DNA from: Diploptera punctata
Lineage: Eukaryota > Arthropoda > Insecta > Blattodea > Blaberidae
Assembly: GCA_030220185.1 (NCBI GenBank)
Contig: JASPKZ010007288.1
Coordinates: forward strand, 1,066,001 to 1,130,000
Length of the DNA stretch: 64,000 bases
Reading direction: 5' to 3'
Part shown: piece after piece, positions 46,830 through 58,184 of the stretch
Position numbering within the stretch: position 1 is the first letter of the stretch
How the letters are laid out: the number at the start of each line of letters is the position of its first letter
Notes under the pieces: model-generated
Told to the model about the DNA's origin: nothing
Database searches by the model: none
What the model saw: only the letters and a program-made list of their open reading frames with translations
Program-made: the position numbers and the translations under genes

Positions 46830-48345
46830 ATATAGGCTGTCCACTTTTCAGCAGTTCGCCATTGATTACTGCTTTCCACAGATTCCTATCTCTCCATTGT
46901 CCGTCTTCCAACCCCTCTTCATCATGGCATCATATATTCCCTCATACCACGTTCTCCTACTTCGCCGCCTCTTCCTTCTGCCTGGTACCATCCAATCTAA
47001 CACATGTTTAGGCCACTGTCTTCCGACATCCGTTGTATATGTCCATACCATTATAACGCCCTCTTTGTTATCCTATCGATAACAGTTTCTTGTGCATCTA
47101 TTTCTTGTCTGATATATGTATTTCGAATATTTGTAGCCTGGATATTCTCATACGTCTCCATAATCCATCCATTCCTGTCGCCAAGATTCTCTTCTGCATC
47201 GTTTCATATATTGTCCAGCGTTCTGATCTATATGTAAGTATACTTTCTATTATTGTCTGTCTAATCTCTTTTTTTGTTTTTCTGGTCAATTTTCTATTCC
47301 ATAAAATACCATTCAGAGATCTAATCGTCTTACTTGCACAATTTACTCAGTTAATTTTTTTTTTCACATGTACCAGATTTATCTATTGTACATCAAAGAT
47401 ATTTAAATTCTTCAGCACGTTTAATTATCATATTATTTTTTTGTAGGTCTTCTGAATTTCCTCCGATTATCATATACTCTGTTTTAAGGTAATTTATCTT
47501 CAGCCCACCTACCTCAAATGCATCGACCAAGTTTCTGATCATATATTCTATATCGTCTTTATTTTGTCCTATTATGATCTAGTCATCAGCGAATAATAAA
47601 TTGTGCAGTAAATGACAATGTTGATTCCCATTCCCCTACATGACTTATTCTATTTCATTAATACACCTTCTAAGTCATTATCATCAACCCACGGAGTGGA
47701 AAGCAACGGGAAGCTACCACACCTATAATTCCCTAGCAAAGCTGCAAAGCATAGCATGAAAGCTATGCTTGCAGTGAAAGACCTGCCAACGGGCAGAATT
47801 ACTATGGATGAATGGAACTTCTAAGTATATCTTGAACAATGCTGGTGACATCCCGCATCTTTGTCTTAACCCATTTGTTATATCAAATTCTGAGGATACT
47901 CTATTTCCAACCTTAATACTTACTTTACAATCATACATTCTTTTTATAAAATGTGATAGATATTTAGGTATTCCAAACTTCTCCATTGTCATCCAAAGTT
48001 TGTTGATGGGTACAGAGTCATATGCCTTTTCCAGGTCTATAAATGCTATATGAACTTATTTTCCTTTAGCCAACATCTTTTCTGTAATCTGCCTAATCAC
48101 AAATATAGTATCAAGGCTGTAAAAGCTGTTCGTTCATCTGATATTTTATTTTGTATTAGTTCTTCTAATCTAATTTTGATAATCGTACTTAACATTCTAC
48201 TAATTGCTGCCATAACACTGATTCCTCTATAATATACTGAATCTCTTTTATTCCCTTTATTTTTGTATATTGTACTAATATACGATACCTTCCACTCATC
48301 CGGAATAGGATCTCCTTCTATCACTAGGTTAAAATGTATAGTTAA
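46830..48345 (-). pseudogene. Second LINE family: decayed reverse transcriptase and C-terminus
   Basis: From 48324: EGDPIPDEWKVSYISTIYKNKG, YYRGISV, motif A AFIDLEKAYDSV (about 48020), motif B NGLRQRCGMSPALF (about 47880), then a SINE insertion (47676-47817). It resumes with LLFADD followed by a stop (about 47590) and IRNLVDAFEVGGLKINYLKTEYM. The C-terminal part shows KKEIRQTIIESILTYRSERW, GRRKRRRSRRTWYEG and AMMKRGW, ending near 46850. Many stops and frameshifts. The motifs differ from those of the RTE copies in this window, so this is another subfamily. Termini are not defined. Confidence 0.8.
47676..47817 (+). mobile_element. 5'-truncated SINE inserted into the second LINE
   Basis: The inverse complement matches 52255-52400: TAATTCTGCCCG, GGCAGGTCTTTCACTGCA, GGTAGCTTCCCGTTGC. 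A 9-bp target duplication CTTCTAAGT flanks it (47667-47675 and 47818-47826). The tRNA-like head is missing. The insertion falls in the LINE between RT motifs B and C. Confidence 0.75.
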
Positions 48346-51300
48346 AACTCTTATAATTCCTGAACCACCATATTTAATTAGTTACAATAAAATAATCTGA
48401 TACCTCAAAAAAGGAGTCTGATCAAATTATCTGGGCATTTTTTAAAAAGCGCCATTAAATAAAAAATACATCTATCTAAATTTTGGTGTCCAGTTACGAG
48501 GCAATCAGGTACGAACAGATTTTAAACCAAATGAAACCATGATACAACTACCTCGAAGTGCCAAGGCGGACTGAGAAGTTTGCACTTATTGGCTAGCAGA
48601 TGATAAACATCTAGTAACACGATTAATGTGACTATTTATCTCATAGACCGGTAATTTTGCCTCTTCTTGTTGATACAATTGCCTCTTCCTGTTAGTAATG
48701 AGAGATTTCTCCGCAAATAAACTCATTTGATAGGATATAAATTCAACAATGTACGATCAACATGGTACGGCAAGAAATGACAAACGAAAATAACTTCAAA
48801 ATTTATAAAAAATAATTAGTTTTATTGCACTAAACATGTATATAATGTTGAATCTGCATTATTTGTTAAGAGTTACTTCTCATACAATCATATCTTATTG
48901 ATATTTCCCAAGCCCAAAGTAATTTAACAGTAAAAATATGTAATTTATAACTATACAGCCGGCTTAGAATTCACCCGGAAGTAAGACCGGAATACATAAC
49001 CTAACATTTGGTAACTATTAAACATTATAAGTATTTTCAGCTTTTGATGTTGTATTATTTACTAAACAATCACTCCAAAACCAAATCGAGTTTGAGTTTT
49101 ATATTAGAGAAAATCCCTCGAGACTTTGTCGCTCATGATTTTTTCTGAAAAACATAAACTTTTGTTAGATTACTGTTGATAAAGTCCCTCGACCAATGTT
49201 TCAATTTTCTCAGGCAATTTAGCCTACTTCTCCATTCATGTACAAACTTAGTAGGCTACATGCTTGTTCGTATACACAAGAAAACATTTCTACTTATAGC
49301 CGAAAATTGAAATTGGGAATTTTGGTATCCATCTTAGACAACCTAAACTTTACTCCATTGGCATAGTTTTGTTGCATTTTATAATCATACATTTCAAACA
49401 TAATCACTATAAAATAAATAAACAATTTTAGAATTTAATGAGCCAGAATCTGCATCTGATAACAGCATGCAGTTTGCAGTGTTACGATGACAAACTCCCA
49501 ACTTTAATTGATATTGTTCTACTTGGCATTCCTGTTGCTGTAGAAACAGTGGATGTTTCTTTACCATCATCAATGTCTGAAGCCTAACAAAACTTATAAT
49601 TGCCATTTTACCCAGTAACAATTATATGTACTTAGTGATATTCATTTAAAACGTGCTCCTTCGTTTGTAACATTCTAAGGTTTTGCTTTGTGCAATGGAT
49701 CTCTTATGAGGAAGGAGATCCATAACTCGTGACTAATTTTCATGTGTACGTAGCCCATTTTATTTGATTCTTCATATTTGAATTATCAATTTATGAAGTA
49801 TTACTTTCTATTTATTGATATTTTACTTGAAAATTACAATATATTTAGTAATTGTGCTATATGTGCTTATATATTGATCTTCAACGATGTTTCTGTGATA
49901 CAACAGACTTCGAGTTTTCCTTGAATCTTAATGAAAAGCAAAGTAAATGTGATATAATTTAATTTTGAAAATTATGATTTTTTTCGCGTAAGTAATTCCG
50001 TTACTGATTCACCACTTACATTTCGGAGTTATTGAAGTGAGGATACAACCCTCCATTTCACGTTCGGTCTGCATCCGTTAATTATAATTATTTGATGCTC
50101 AATTCTGCACGTTATAATCATCAGGGACTTGATTAAATACAGTGCTAGTGTGGTCCCGCAACTAGTAGAATAGTTGGATTAGCAGATATTTTGAAAAATA
50201 ACAATATATATCGTTTGTTCGAATTAGATGAACCTAATTGGTGAAGTCAGAACTGTGTTCACGCCCCCTTCTATAGAACACACGAGCTTATGTACTGTAC
50301 GTCTTCCTTGGTAAATTGTTAATATTGAAATTATTTCACTTGTTAATGTTGTGTTATTTCCTTTATTGGTATATTCATTGATATTGACTATGAGAACTTG
50401 TATGAAGTAACCTTAGATAACGTCCATATACCCTGATGAAAGAAGAATAATAATTACATTTTATTTTACTATTTTAGTATATATATTTGTTACAAATCAT
50501 TATTTAACACTTCTAAAACAAATATTTCAATCAACGTTAAATTCATAATTCCATTTATAACTGACGAGAGAAATATCCCCAGTGCCTAGAGTCAATATGG
50601 TTCTAGCTTCCAAGAATATAGTCAGTTGGGAATCGCGACAAAAAGCATAAAGCAGTCTCTATCCACAACTGCTTCAATCATTAGAAACTTTTAGATTTAA
50701 AATAATAATGTTGCCCTATAAACAGTTTTAGCGGCAACCAATCTCAACGTGGAACTTGGAACCACACGGAAAACGTAACATGCTACATGCTGGAAAACAT
50801 CCTGACAGAGTAAAATATACCCAGCTGCAAATATATACTATATTGTAAATATAAATAATTCATAACAAAATAAAAGTACACAGATAACGGCAATGAAAAT
50901 AATAACAATAATAATTAGTTGCAAGAAGGCGAAAAATAATCGTCCATTAATGGTGTAAGTGTCCAAAGGCACCTTGTAACACGTTTCAACTAACCACCAA
51001 GACCTAAATATTCAACCTGTGAGTGATACAGACAATTTATAACAAGAGAATATATATGAAAAGGAAAATATTCCGCAAGATGTTGCAATGTCTGAACGAA
51101 AAAGACAAGAACGAACATCGAGATGTCTATATGCAAATGTTTCAATGTATTTAGAACAAGATAGCATTCAGTAAGCGCATATTTTCAGTTATTAATACTT
51201 TTGATATTTTAGTGGTTATGCACAGATTTAAATTGTATTAATGTGGGGAATTTAACCTTTGAGCGGCATTCATACATCAAGTAAATGACTCTATCAATTT

Positions 51301-52217
51301 TATTGTGTATTGTGTAATATCCCACAGGAAGATGCATAGTCCCTATTTTTGAGAATTGTAGAATTGTTTGAAGTGCCAATTGAATGAGGAATGATGAAAA
51401 TTTATCTTACAACAAAATGGAGCACCGCCCCAATGACATACAGATGTAAGACTTCAGCTAGACGAAATACTACCACAGAATTGAAGTGTTCGTGCTACAG
51501 ATAACAATAACACTTGTGCACGTTCGCCACTAACGTCTCCCTGTCCAATGTCATGTGACTTTTTCCTTACAGGATTTGTAAAGGATATATGTTTTGTCTC
51601 TTTACATCCTGAGCTTGTTAAGTAATAGAAATATTTTTAATGAACTGTGGCAAATGTCCATTCAGATAGGTTAAATAGGCTTTGGAATAAAATTGTTTGT
51701 GTCGTATGACTCAAGGATCATGCATTTCACTTTCGTTATTTCAGAGAACTTACTTGAAACCTTCCTCTATAAAATAGTTCAAAGTGCTACAAAAAATAAT
51801 TTTTGTTTTTAAGAGAACGGTAAACTTCTTTATGTATTTTATATTATCCTTGTGCTTCAAGTACATTAATATATATCTCGTATACGAGAATTGGATGAGC
51901 TATATCAAATTCTACATTTTTTATTACAAAAATTAATTGAAGCGAGAGGAACGAAGAATCTTGGGGGAGATAAAGTGATATATCTGTGCGTTTATTACAA
52001 AATTGAGGAACACAACGCTCTCTGTGTAAAGTACTTCTTACACGCTCAGTTTAATATTAACGCTAGTTTAAGGTCATTTCCATTCACGCTCGGTCGTCAT
52101 AATGCCATTTCCAGCCCCAGGTCCTTTATTCAACACCACGCCCTTCATGAAACCACAATCATATCGAGTTGAATATAACTGTACAGCCATTCGCATTCAC
52201 AAAGAACCAGGCGAACA
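48346..52217. other. AT-rich stretch without recognised content
   Basis: 3.9 kb without transposon ends or motifs that I can identify. Frames at 49394-49621 (minus, 75 codons) and 51891-52172 (plus, 93 codons) are open but featureless. Confidence 0.45.
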
Positions 52218-52218
52218 A

Positions 52219-52250
<32 letters not shown>

Positions 52251-52252
52251 CC
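52218..52252. repeat. (CA)n-(TA)n microsatellite
   Basis: About 12 CA units followed by TA units, at the edge of the first SINE. Confidence 0.9.
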
Positions 52253-52563
52253 ATCCATAGTAATTCTGCCCGAGGGCAGGTCTTTCACTGCAATCACACC
52301 ATATTCAAGCTATGATTTGCAGCTTTACTGTGGTAGCTTCCCGTTACTTTCCACACCTGTGAAGGACGATGATAATGATAAGGACGATGATGATTATGGC
52401 CGGATGGTTTTCGGGGACCGTTGGGCCCTACGCTTTCTGACATTTGTCTTAGATGTGAGGAAAAACCCCGAAAATATCTCACCCATAGCCTGTCCCGACC
52501 GGGAATCGAACACGGGCCCGCTGGGTGACAAGGCAGCAGGCTACCTCAAAACTACAGCGGTGG
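52253..52563 (-). mobile_element. tRNA-derived SINE, first of a tandem pair
   Basis: Minus-oriented, with the head at the right. It has a B-box-like TGTTCGATTCCC around 52500-52511 and an A-box-like region near 52550. The body contains ATG/GAT-rich units at 52370-52397 and the conserved end TAATTCTGCCCGAGGGCAGG at 52260. It matches 52570-52915 along its whole length with modest divergence. Confidence 0.8.
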
Positions 52564-52569
52564 ATATAT

Positions 52570-52915
52570 ATATTCCAGTCCATAGTAATTCTGCCCGAGG
52601 GCAAGTCTTTCACTGGATCATATCATTTTCATGCTATGCTTTTCAGCTTTGCTAGGGAATTGTAAGTGTGGTAGCTTCACGTTTCTTTCCACACCGGTGA
52701 AGGATGATGCTGATGAAGATGATAAGAATGACGATGATGGCCGGATGCTTTTCGGGGAGCGTTGGGCCCTAAGCTTCCTGACATTTGTCTTACAGGTGAG
52801 GAAAAACCCCCCAAATAAAATACTCACCCAGGAGCCTGTCCCGACTGGGAATCGAACCCGGGCCCGCTGCGTGACAAGGCAGTACGCTACCTCAAAACCA
52901 CAGCGGTGGACTATA
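52570..52915 (-). mobile_element. tRNA-derived SINE, second of a tandem pair
   Basis: Same structure as the copy before it. The B-box-like GGTTCGATTCCC lies around 52851-52862 and the head ends at CAGCGGTGGA, 52915. Only a short AT-rich linker separates the two. This is the most complete copy in the window. Confidence 0.82.
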
Positions 52916-53179
52916 CATGGGAATTTTTTTAAATATAATTTATTGAAATTATTCTTGAATATGACTTTCTCAAGATATTAATTATTGATCATTATTTGGG
53001 GAACGTACACTATTCTTAATTGACATAAACTAAAGGCTTAGAAGTCCCTTGGCCACCCAGTCGAGTGCTGTCCTCACATCCAAGTGTGATATTTACAGAG
53101 TTGTTTGATCATAAGCAGGATAGGGGTTACATGTGAATATCGTTCGGAAATCACAATTGTTTAAATTTGTTTCTCAACT
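52916..53179. other. No recognised content
   Basis: Nothing recognised. Confidence 0.5.
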
Positions 53180-53295
53180 TTGAGCCACTTCTTGTGATAA
53201 CTATCACAATTACACCGAATGCTTGGTGGCACTCGTCTCATTCGCTGGTTCGAGTCCCCGCGGTGTAAGATATTTTCTCGTGGAATTAAAGATAA
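53180..53295 (+). mobile_element. Possible tRNA-like SINE fragment
   Basis: A B-box-like GGTTCGAGTCCCC is at about 53246-53258. Upstream, GCTTGGTGGCACTCG could serve as an A-box region, but it fits poorly. No second copy was seen in the window. Confidence 0.35.
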
Positions 53296-54955
53296 TATGT
53301 GACAGATTTCCAGCCTGCATCATGAGAAGTTTTGATGGCTGCAATAATTAGCAGATCCAGGTTGACAAATGCAGATTTACAAAGGATGGATTCGATATGC
53401 TGACCAAATGTCACCCACACACTGGCATATGTGAATGTGAGGCAAGCAGCTACATGTTAGCCAAGGGCCTTTTACGCCTGTCACCTCATGAATTTATCCC
53501 TCGAGGGATGAGATACAGAAAACTACATTGATGACCATGTGGGATGTTTTGTCATCTCACGAATTATTTGCAAAATTTCATTACATGAAACACATTACAC
53601 TGAATTTAAATGTACTTAAAATCTAAAATAGTACGTCTTAACGTCTTACGACAGAGACTTATAAGAAAGTAAATGAAAACTCACTAATCAGACTGCTGAT
53701 GTTTCAAGTTTACAGTACAATTGTAATGAATGTTATTCGAATATTGAGTAAATAATATTTTGTATTATATGAAACAGAATTAAAGTTAGAATGAATTTAA
53801 AATCCGAGATAAATCTTAAAAGTAACTGCGCAAGGTCATACTCACTTTTAAATTGTCCTCTTTCTCAATGAAAGTATAGCGCACTAAATTTCTACACTTT
53901 AATTTTACACACTAATTTTCTACACATAGAGTACATTTATTTCTCATGTCTCTAAATGTTTGTCTAACAGTGATAGCAGCGTCCATGTCCGCTACTTTGT
54001 CCGGGTTTTTGGTTTTGTAATTCCTATATTTTTACGCTGTGAGTTTTAGATGCATAGGGAAGTTCGCGTAATGTGGATCCTTCTGTTAACATCTTCATTA
54101 ATTGGTGCTGCCCTCGAACACAAAATATTTTAACGTCTTCCCCTCATCAACGTTGACGGATTCAGCACAGTTTTTTATCTTTTGTGGGAAGAAGGGTTTA
54201 TTTGTGGTATTTATCAAAATTATCACTTTAAAAGTTTTTCAACCTAAGAATCGATTCTCATTTTCTGCTATTGAATATTACAAATGTTGGAAAAACTCCT
54301 AAATATATTATTATGTAGATTCTCTCTTCATATACTGGCGAATTTGGTTTGATATTATGTTGCATGGAGGCTGCATTAAATAATTAAACATAACAAAAGA
54401 AATTCGGTTAATCTGTAATCTCTACGAGAACCTGGGTCCACTTTACACGAAAACGTATATTTTATCAATGAGAATGCTATCTGCAAAACACCATAACTTA
54501 ATTAATTTTATTTAATATCCTTGTAATTTTGCTAAACCCAAAGACCGTCGCTTTCTGCAGTTGAATGACGTGTGAATGTTATAATCAACGATAATATTTC
54601 AAAATAATAAATAAATATCAACGCTTTCTTAATTATGATCAGTCATAAATATTTTTAGATTTATCTGTGCCTGTCTGTATAAATAATCGTAAAAAGAGAC
54701 TAAAAGCTACGTTGGACTCTAAGGTCCACTTTGCCCGAATATGGGGTTAAACTGGACTTTTTTTGTAATGTAAAAGAGTTTATAAATTATGAAGATATTT
54801 CCATGTTTGAAGAAAATAACAATGCTATATCATAGTTACAACACTATTGTAATCATTGTAATTAAACAAAATTAAAATCACTTAATTAAAATAAGAAGAA
54901 CAACACATTAAAAACAGGGGGCCAAATTACCCCAAGATCTTCTATTTAACGGAAG
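53296..54955. other. AT-rich stretch without recognised content
   Basis: The motif GGTCCACTTT occurs at about 54436 and 54730, followed by similar GC-poor sequence. Nothing else stands out. Confidence 0.45.
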
Positions 54956-55313
54956 GCAACAACGAATCCGATATATAAAAACAGTAATATAACTAAACAG
55001 GGAAAAACATTATTTGATAAAATACACAATAAAGTAATTAGGGACAAATGTCATAATCAAGAAAACCAAATGTGTTATAGATAGACGAAAATATTGGAAG
55101 GGTCATATATACAAAGAATGGAAGAAAACCGACTTGCAAAAAGAGCTAAAAAGCATGGACCAATGGACGGGAGAAAAACAAGGGGAAGACCAGCCAAGAG
55201 ATGTATAGACAGTGAATGCACATCCAATACGTCTTCCTCCGAGGAGTGATTTTGGAAATAAACAGGATGAATATCTTAAAATTATGTTTAAGAAGAAGAA
55301 GAAGAAGAAGAAG
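54956..55313 (+). pseudogene. LINE 3' coding relic with (GAA)n tail
   Basis: The plus strand around 55090-55200 reads RRKYWKGH-like sequence, then RMEENRLAKRAKKHGPMDGRKTRGRPAKR, the usual pattern after a LINE RT domain. It ends in a (GAA)n run at 55288-55313 that may be the 3' tail. The upstream part is decayed. Confidence 0.5.
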
Positions 55314-55451
55314 TAAAAGAATGCAACTTACATTTAAATTTAAATAATTCCACCAACAATGATGAACAATGTTTGTCGATGAAAGAAAAGATGGTAAAAT
55401 GGAAGACCATATGAGGTATTTCAACAACCCGGCCAATTACAATTTATTTTG

Positions 55452-55677
55452 TAACTAACTAACTGGCACAACCTATCCCGTAGGTTCATGGCCGAGCGGA
55501 CATGCGTTCTCCATATATCCCTCCCTATCCTGAGCCAATATGTTCCAATCATACCCTCTATAATCTACTTCTCTCAAATCATCGTTAATGTTATTCTCCC
55601 ACCTCAATCTTGGTCTACCATCAGGGCGTTGTCCCTCTGGTGTTCCTACGAGAAGCTTTCATGCACGTCTTTCCCAA
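55452..55677 (-). mobile_element. RTE LINE, 5'-truncated 3' end
   Basis: Matches 3135-3345 of RTE copy 1: ACTGGCAC, CCCGTAGGTTCATGGCC, AATCTACTTC, TTCTCCCACCTCA. A (TTAG)n-type tail lies at 55452-55462. Truncated after about 215 bp. Confidence 0.85.
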
Positions 55678-55804
55678 GGAGTATTAATTACTTGCTCCGA
55701 GATATTGAACTGGAAATTGTATGTGACATAATACAAAAGTTTCAATATAAAACAGTACATATTACTATGTATTTAGCTAAGATAACCATGCGCTGGAATG
55801 TAAA

Positions 55805-55922
55805 AAACCCCACTTGAACCGCAAAGGATTAAGTGTGGGGATTCGAACCTGGATGCTTCTACAGCTCTTCGACATGGCATGATAATGTCTTAGATGTACC
55901 GATTAAGCAGTGGAAATAGTTG
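55805..55922 (-). mobile_element. tRNA-like SINE or tRNA-derived fragment
   Basis: The minus strand has a B-box-like GGTTCGAATCCCC (about 55839-55851) and an A-box-like TGCTTAATCGGTAC (about 55891-55904). The spacing is too long for a plain tRNA without an intron, and the stems do not close. Confidence 0.4.
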
Positions 55923-56470
55923 TGTGTCGGCTGTTGAGTTGAGTAAGTGAAATAGCGTACCTTCTCATCACACCGCTTCTGTTTTAGTCGTTCCGGCAGC
56001 TCGGTCCTCTGATTCTGTCATCTCCACACATCACAGGCATGCTGTATAAAGTTTCTCGTAACAACTGCTATAAAATTATTTAGAAAATTCATGAGATATA
56101 CAGTACGCTTATGTATATAAACTTCAACTACCACCATAAACTTTTATAGTGTATCGCTTTTAGTTTCACTGTGACTATAAATTAAAAGTAAAATTTTATA
56201 GTTCTTTTAATGAACTTGGTGCGTTATTTCCGTCGCTCTTTCTTTACAAATGTCTGTCATACACACATTTATCTTCCTTTCATCAACGGAAATGATTCAG
56301 TCCTTTCTGAAAATACTTTCACGGGCATCAATACGATCACATGATTTCTTATATTTTTTATTTCAATTTTATTTTATCTCTCTTCAAAAGCATTGCGTGC
56401 ACATTCCGTTGTTCAGGTGTCTTTGACTTTTTAAACAAATATTAACGCTTGATTAAATACGTTAGTTATT
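55923..56470. other. AT-rich stretch without recognised content
   Basis: Nothing recognised. Confidence 0.5.

Positions 56471-56513
<43 letters not shown>
56471..56513. repeat. (ATT)n microsatellite
   Basis: About 14 ATT units. Confidence 0.95.
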
Positions 56514-56586
56514 GCAGACGTAATTATATGGTTTTATCAATGTGGATTTAGAGGAAATACGTCTACAATAGATTAGATGTTTTGTA

Positions 56587-57478
56587 CGAGGGTCACTCCA
56601 AAAGTAATGCACAACATTTATTTATAAATTGCATTTTCATCCTACAGCTTTCCGATTTTTACAGTGTGTAGATACATGCTTTAGTAACAACATACCTAGG
56701 AAATAGGGTAAGTATACCCGCATCGTAAAATTCTCGGTTACCACGTTTGAGCCACAAATTGGTAACTCTCACAAGGGATTAACTATCTTAAAACCTTGTT
56801 CCATGAAGGGGTTCCTTCAGTTTACCAAATATATAGTAGTCCACGGAGCCAGATCTGGACTGTAAGGCGTGTGGTTTAATGCTGTCCATCCAAAATTTCT
56901 GATCTATTTCATGGTTTGGCGTTTCTTTGTGAGCCTCTGTCAACATCCATGGAATCCACCTGCAAACTTTTCAACCTCAACACTTTCAGTATTCTGCAAA
57001 CGCTTGCTTCTCCTCTTCCAACGTAGAGTGACAAATCTTTCACTGTGATTAGTTTGTCAGCCAAAACCATGTCGTTAACTCTCTGCACATTTTCAGGAGT
57101 TTGTGCAGTGTGGGGTCTGCCGCTGCGAGGATAATCCCGAACATTGACGTTCCCTCTTTCATCACGTAATCTGCTTCCCCACTGACTAACTGAACTGCAA
57201 TCAACAACAGCATATCCATACACGTTTTTAAACTTGTATGGATGTTTCCCACTGTTTCGTTGTCACAACAAAGGAATTATATAACAGCACGTTGTTTCTG
57301 ACAAATTTAAAGTGCAGCAGCCTTCTTGAAAACATGCTATGACAGCGCTACTCATGGCAGCGGGTTGAAATACATTTCAACACAAGCGGGAAGGTTTTAT
57401 CTATGGACTACATAAATTACAAATTTGTAGAATGGAAAATAACTTAAGGAAAAACAGTGTGCAATTATATTTTGTCCG
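56587..57478 (-). mobile_element. mariner-type transposon, internally deleted
   Basis: The left terminus CGAGGGTCACTCCAAAAGTA follows TA at 56585-56586. The right terminus is decayed (GTGTGCAATTATATTTTGTCCG) and followed by TA at 57479-57480. About 890 bp, shorter than the usual 1.3 kb. The transposase lacks its middle. Confidence 0.75.
56800..57310 (-). pseudogene. mariner transposase, deleted between DNA-binding and C-terminal parts
   Basis: Near 57300 a broken start with QRAVI and a stop is followed by SSVSQWGSRLRDERGNVNVRD, YPRSGRPHTAQTPENVQRVND and ITVKDLSLYVGRGEASVCRIL, the paired helix-turn-helix domain. A frameshift near 56975 leads to RWIPWMLTEAHKE. Directly after it comes DYYIFGKLKEPLHGTRF, the segment around the third catalytic site. 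The block with the first two catalytic Asp residues is absent, which accounts for the small size. Confidence 0.78.
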
Positions 57479-57537
57479 TATAAAATACATTTTGGAAAAT
57501 AAATGGGAATATAATATTGCACTGTGCATCAAATTAT

Positions 57538-57690
57538 GTTCAGCTCAAAAATGCATACGACTTCGTTAAGTGGGAGAAGTTACATATTATCTTGCTGGAA
57601 TTTGAAACTCCTGGCAAGCTAGATGGGTTTGTTCCTATTTGTCTAACTGGTACATAGAGTAGGGTGCGTATAGGCTAACAGTTTTAAGAT
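57538..57690 (+). mobile_element. RTE reverse transcriptase fragment
   Basis: The plus strand reads QLKNAYDFVKWEKLHIILLEFETPGKL and then SRVRIG, matching QLYVDFKKAYDSIKREKLYS and following residues of RTE copy 1. Isolated fragment of about 150 bp. Confidence 0.7.
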
Positions 57691-58184
57691 AGTATTGAAA
57701 TTCACTGTTTGAGTTAAATCAAAGAAATGCACTGTCAGTCTATTAATCTAGATTGCAACTTTTTTGGAAAAGGGCAATTTTCTTTAAGGTGAATTTAATT
57801 GCGGGTCACATGATCCGATCTTTACCGTATTAAATAGGATTTACATCGTCTATTTTAATGGAGAAAGGGGAAGAAAACAGATTTATACTTATAACATTCT
57901 CCTTGAGACTTTCTTTAAAATTAACTGCTGTCCCGATTTGTCAAGATTAATTTCAAGTTCGGATGTCTTGTCTTCACGAAATTGACCCTCAACATTATCA
58001 TCTGAAGAAGCATGTTTGATGTCGTAATGACGCTTTATGTTATAGCCTACTCCTTAAACAATGAAATTGTTTCAGTGAAAATTAAACACAGTGCTTTCTT
58101 GTTTAATACAGTAAAAAAGTACTGTTTTGTTCACTTTAATTGAAATTATCTACCTTCGTCTTAAACGTTTTATTCTTGTCGCTA
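57691..58184. other. AT-rich stretch without recognised content
   Basis: Nothing recognised. Confidence 0.5.
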
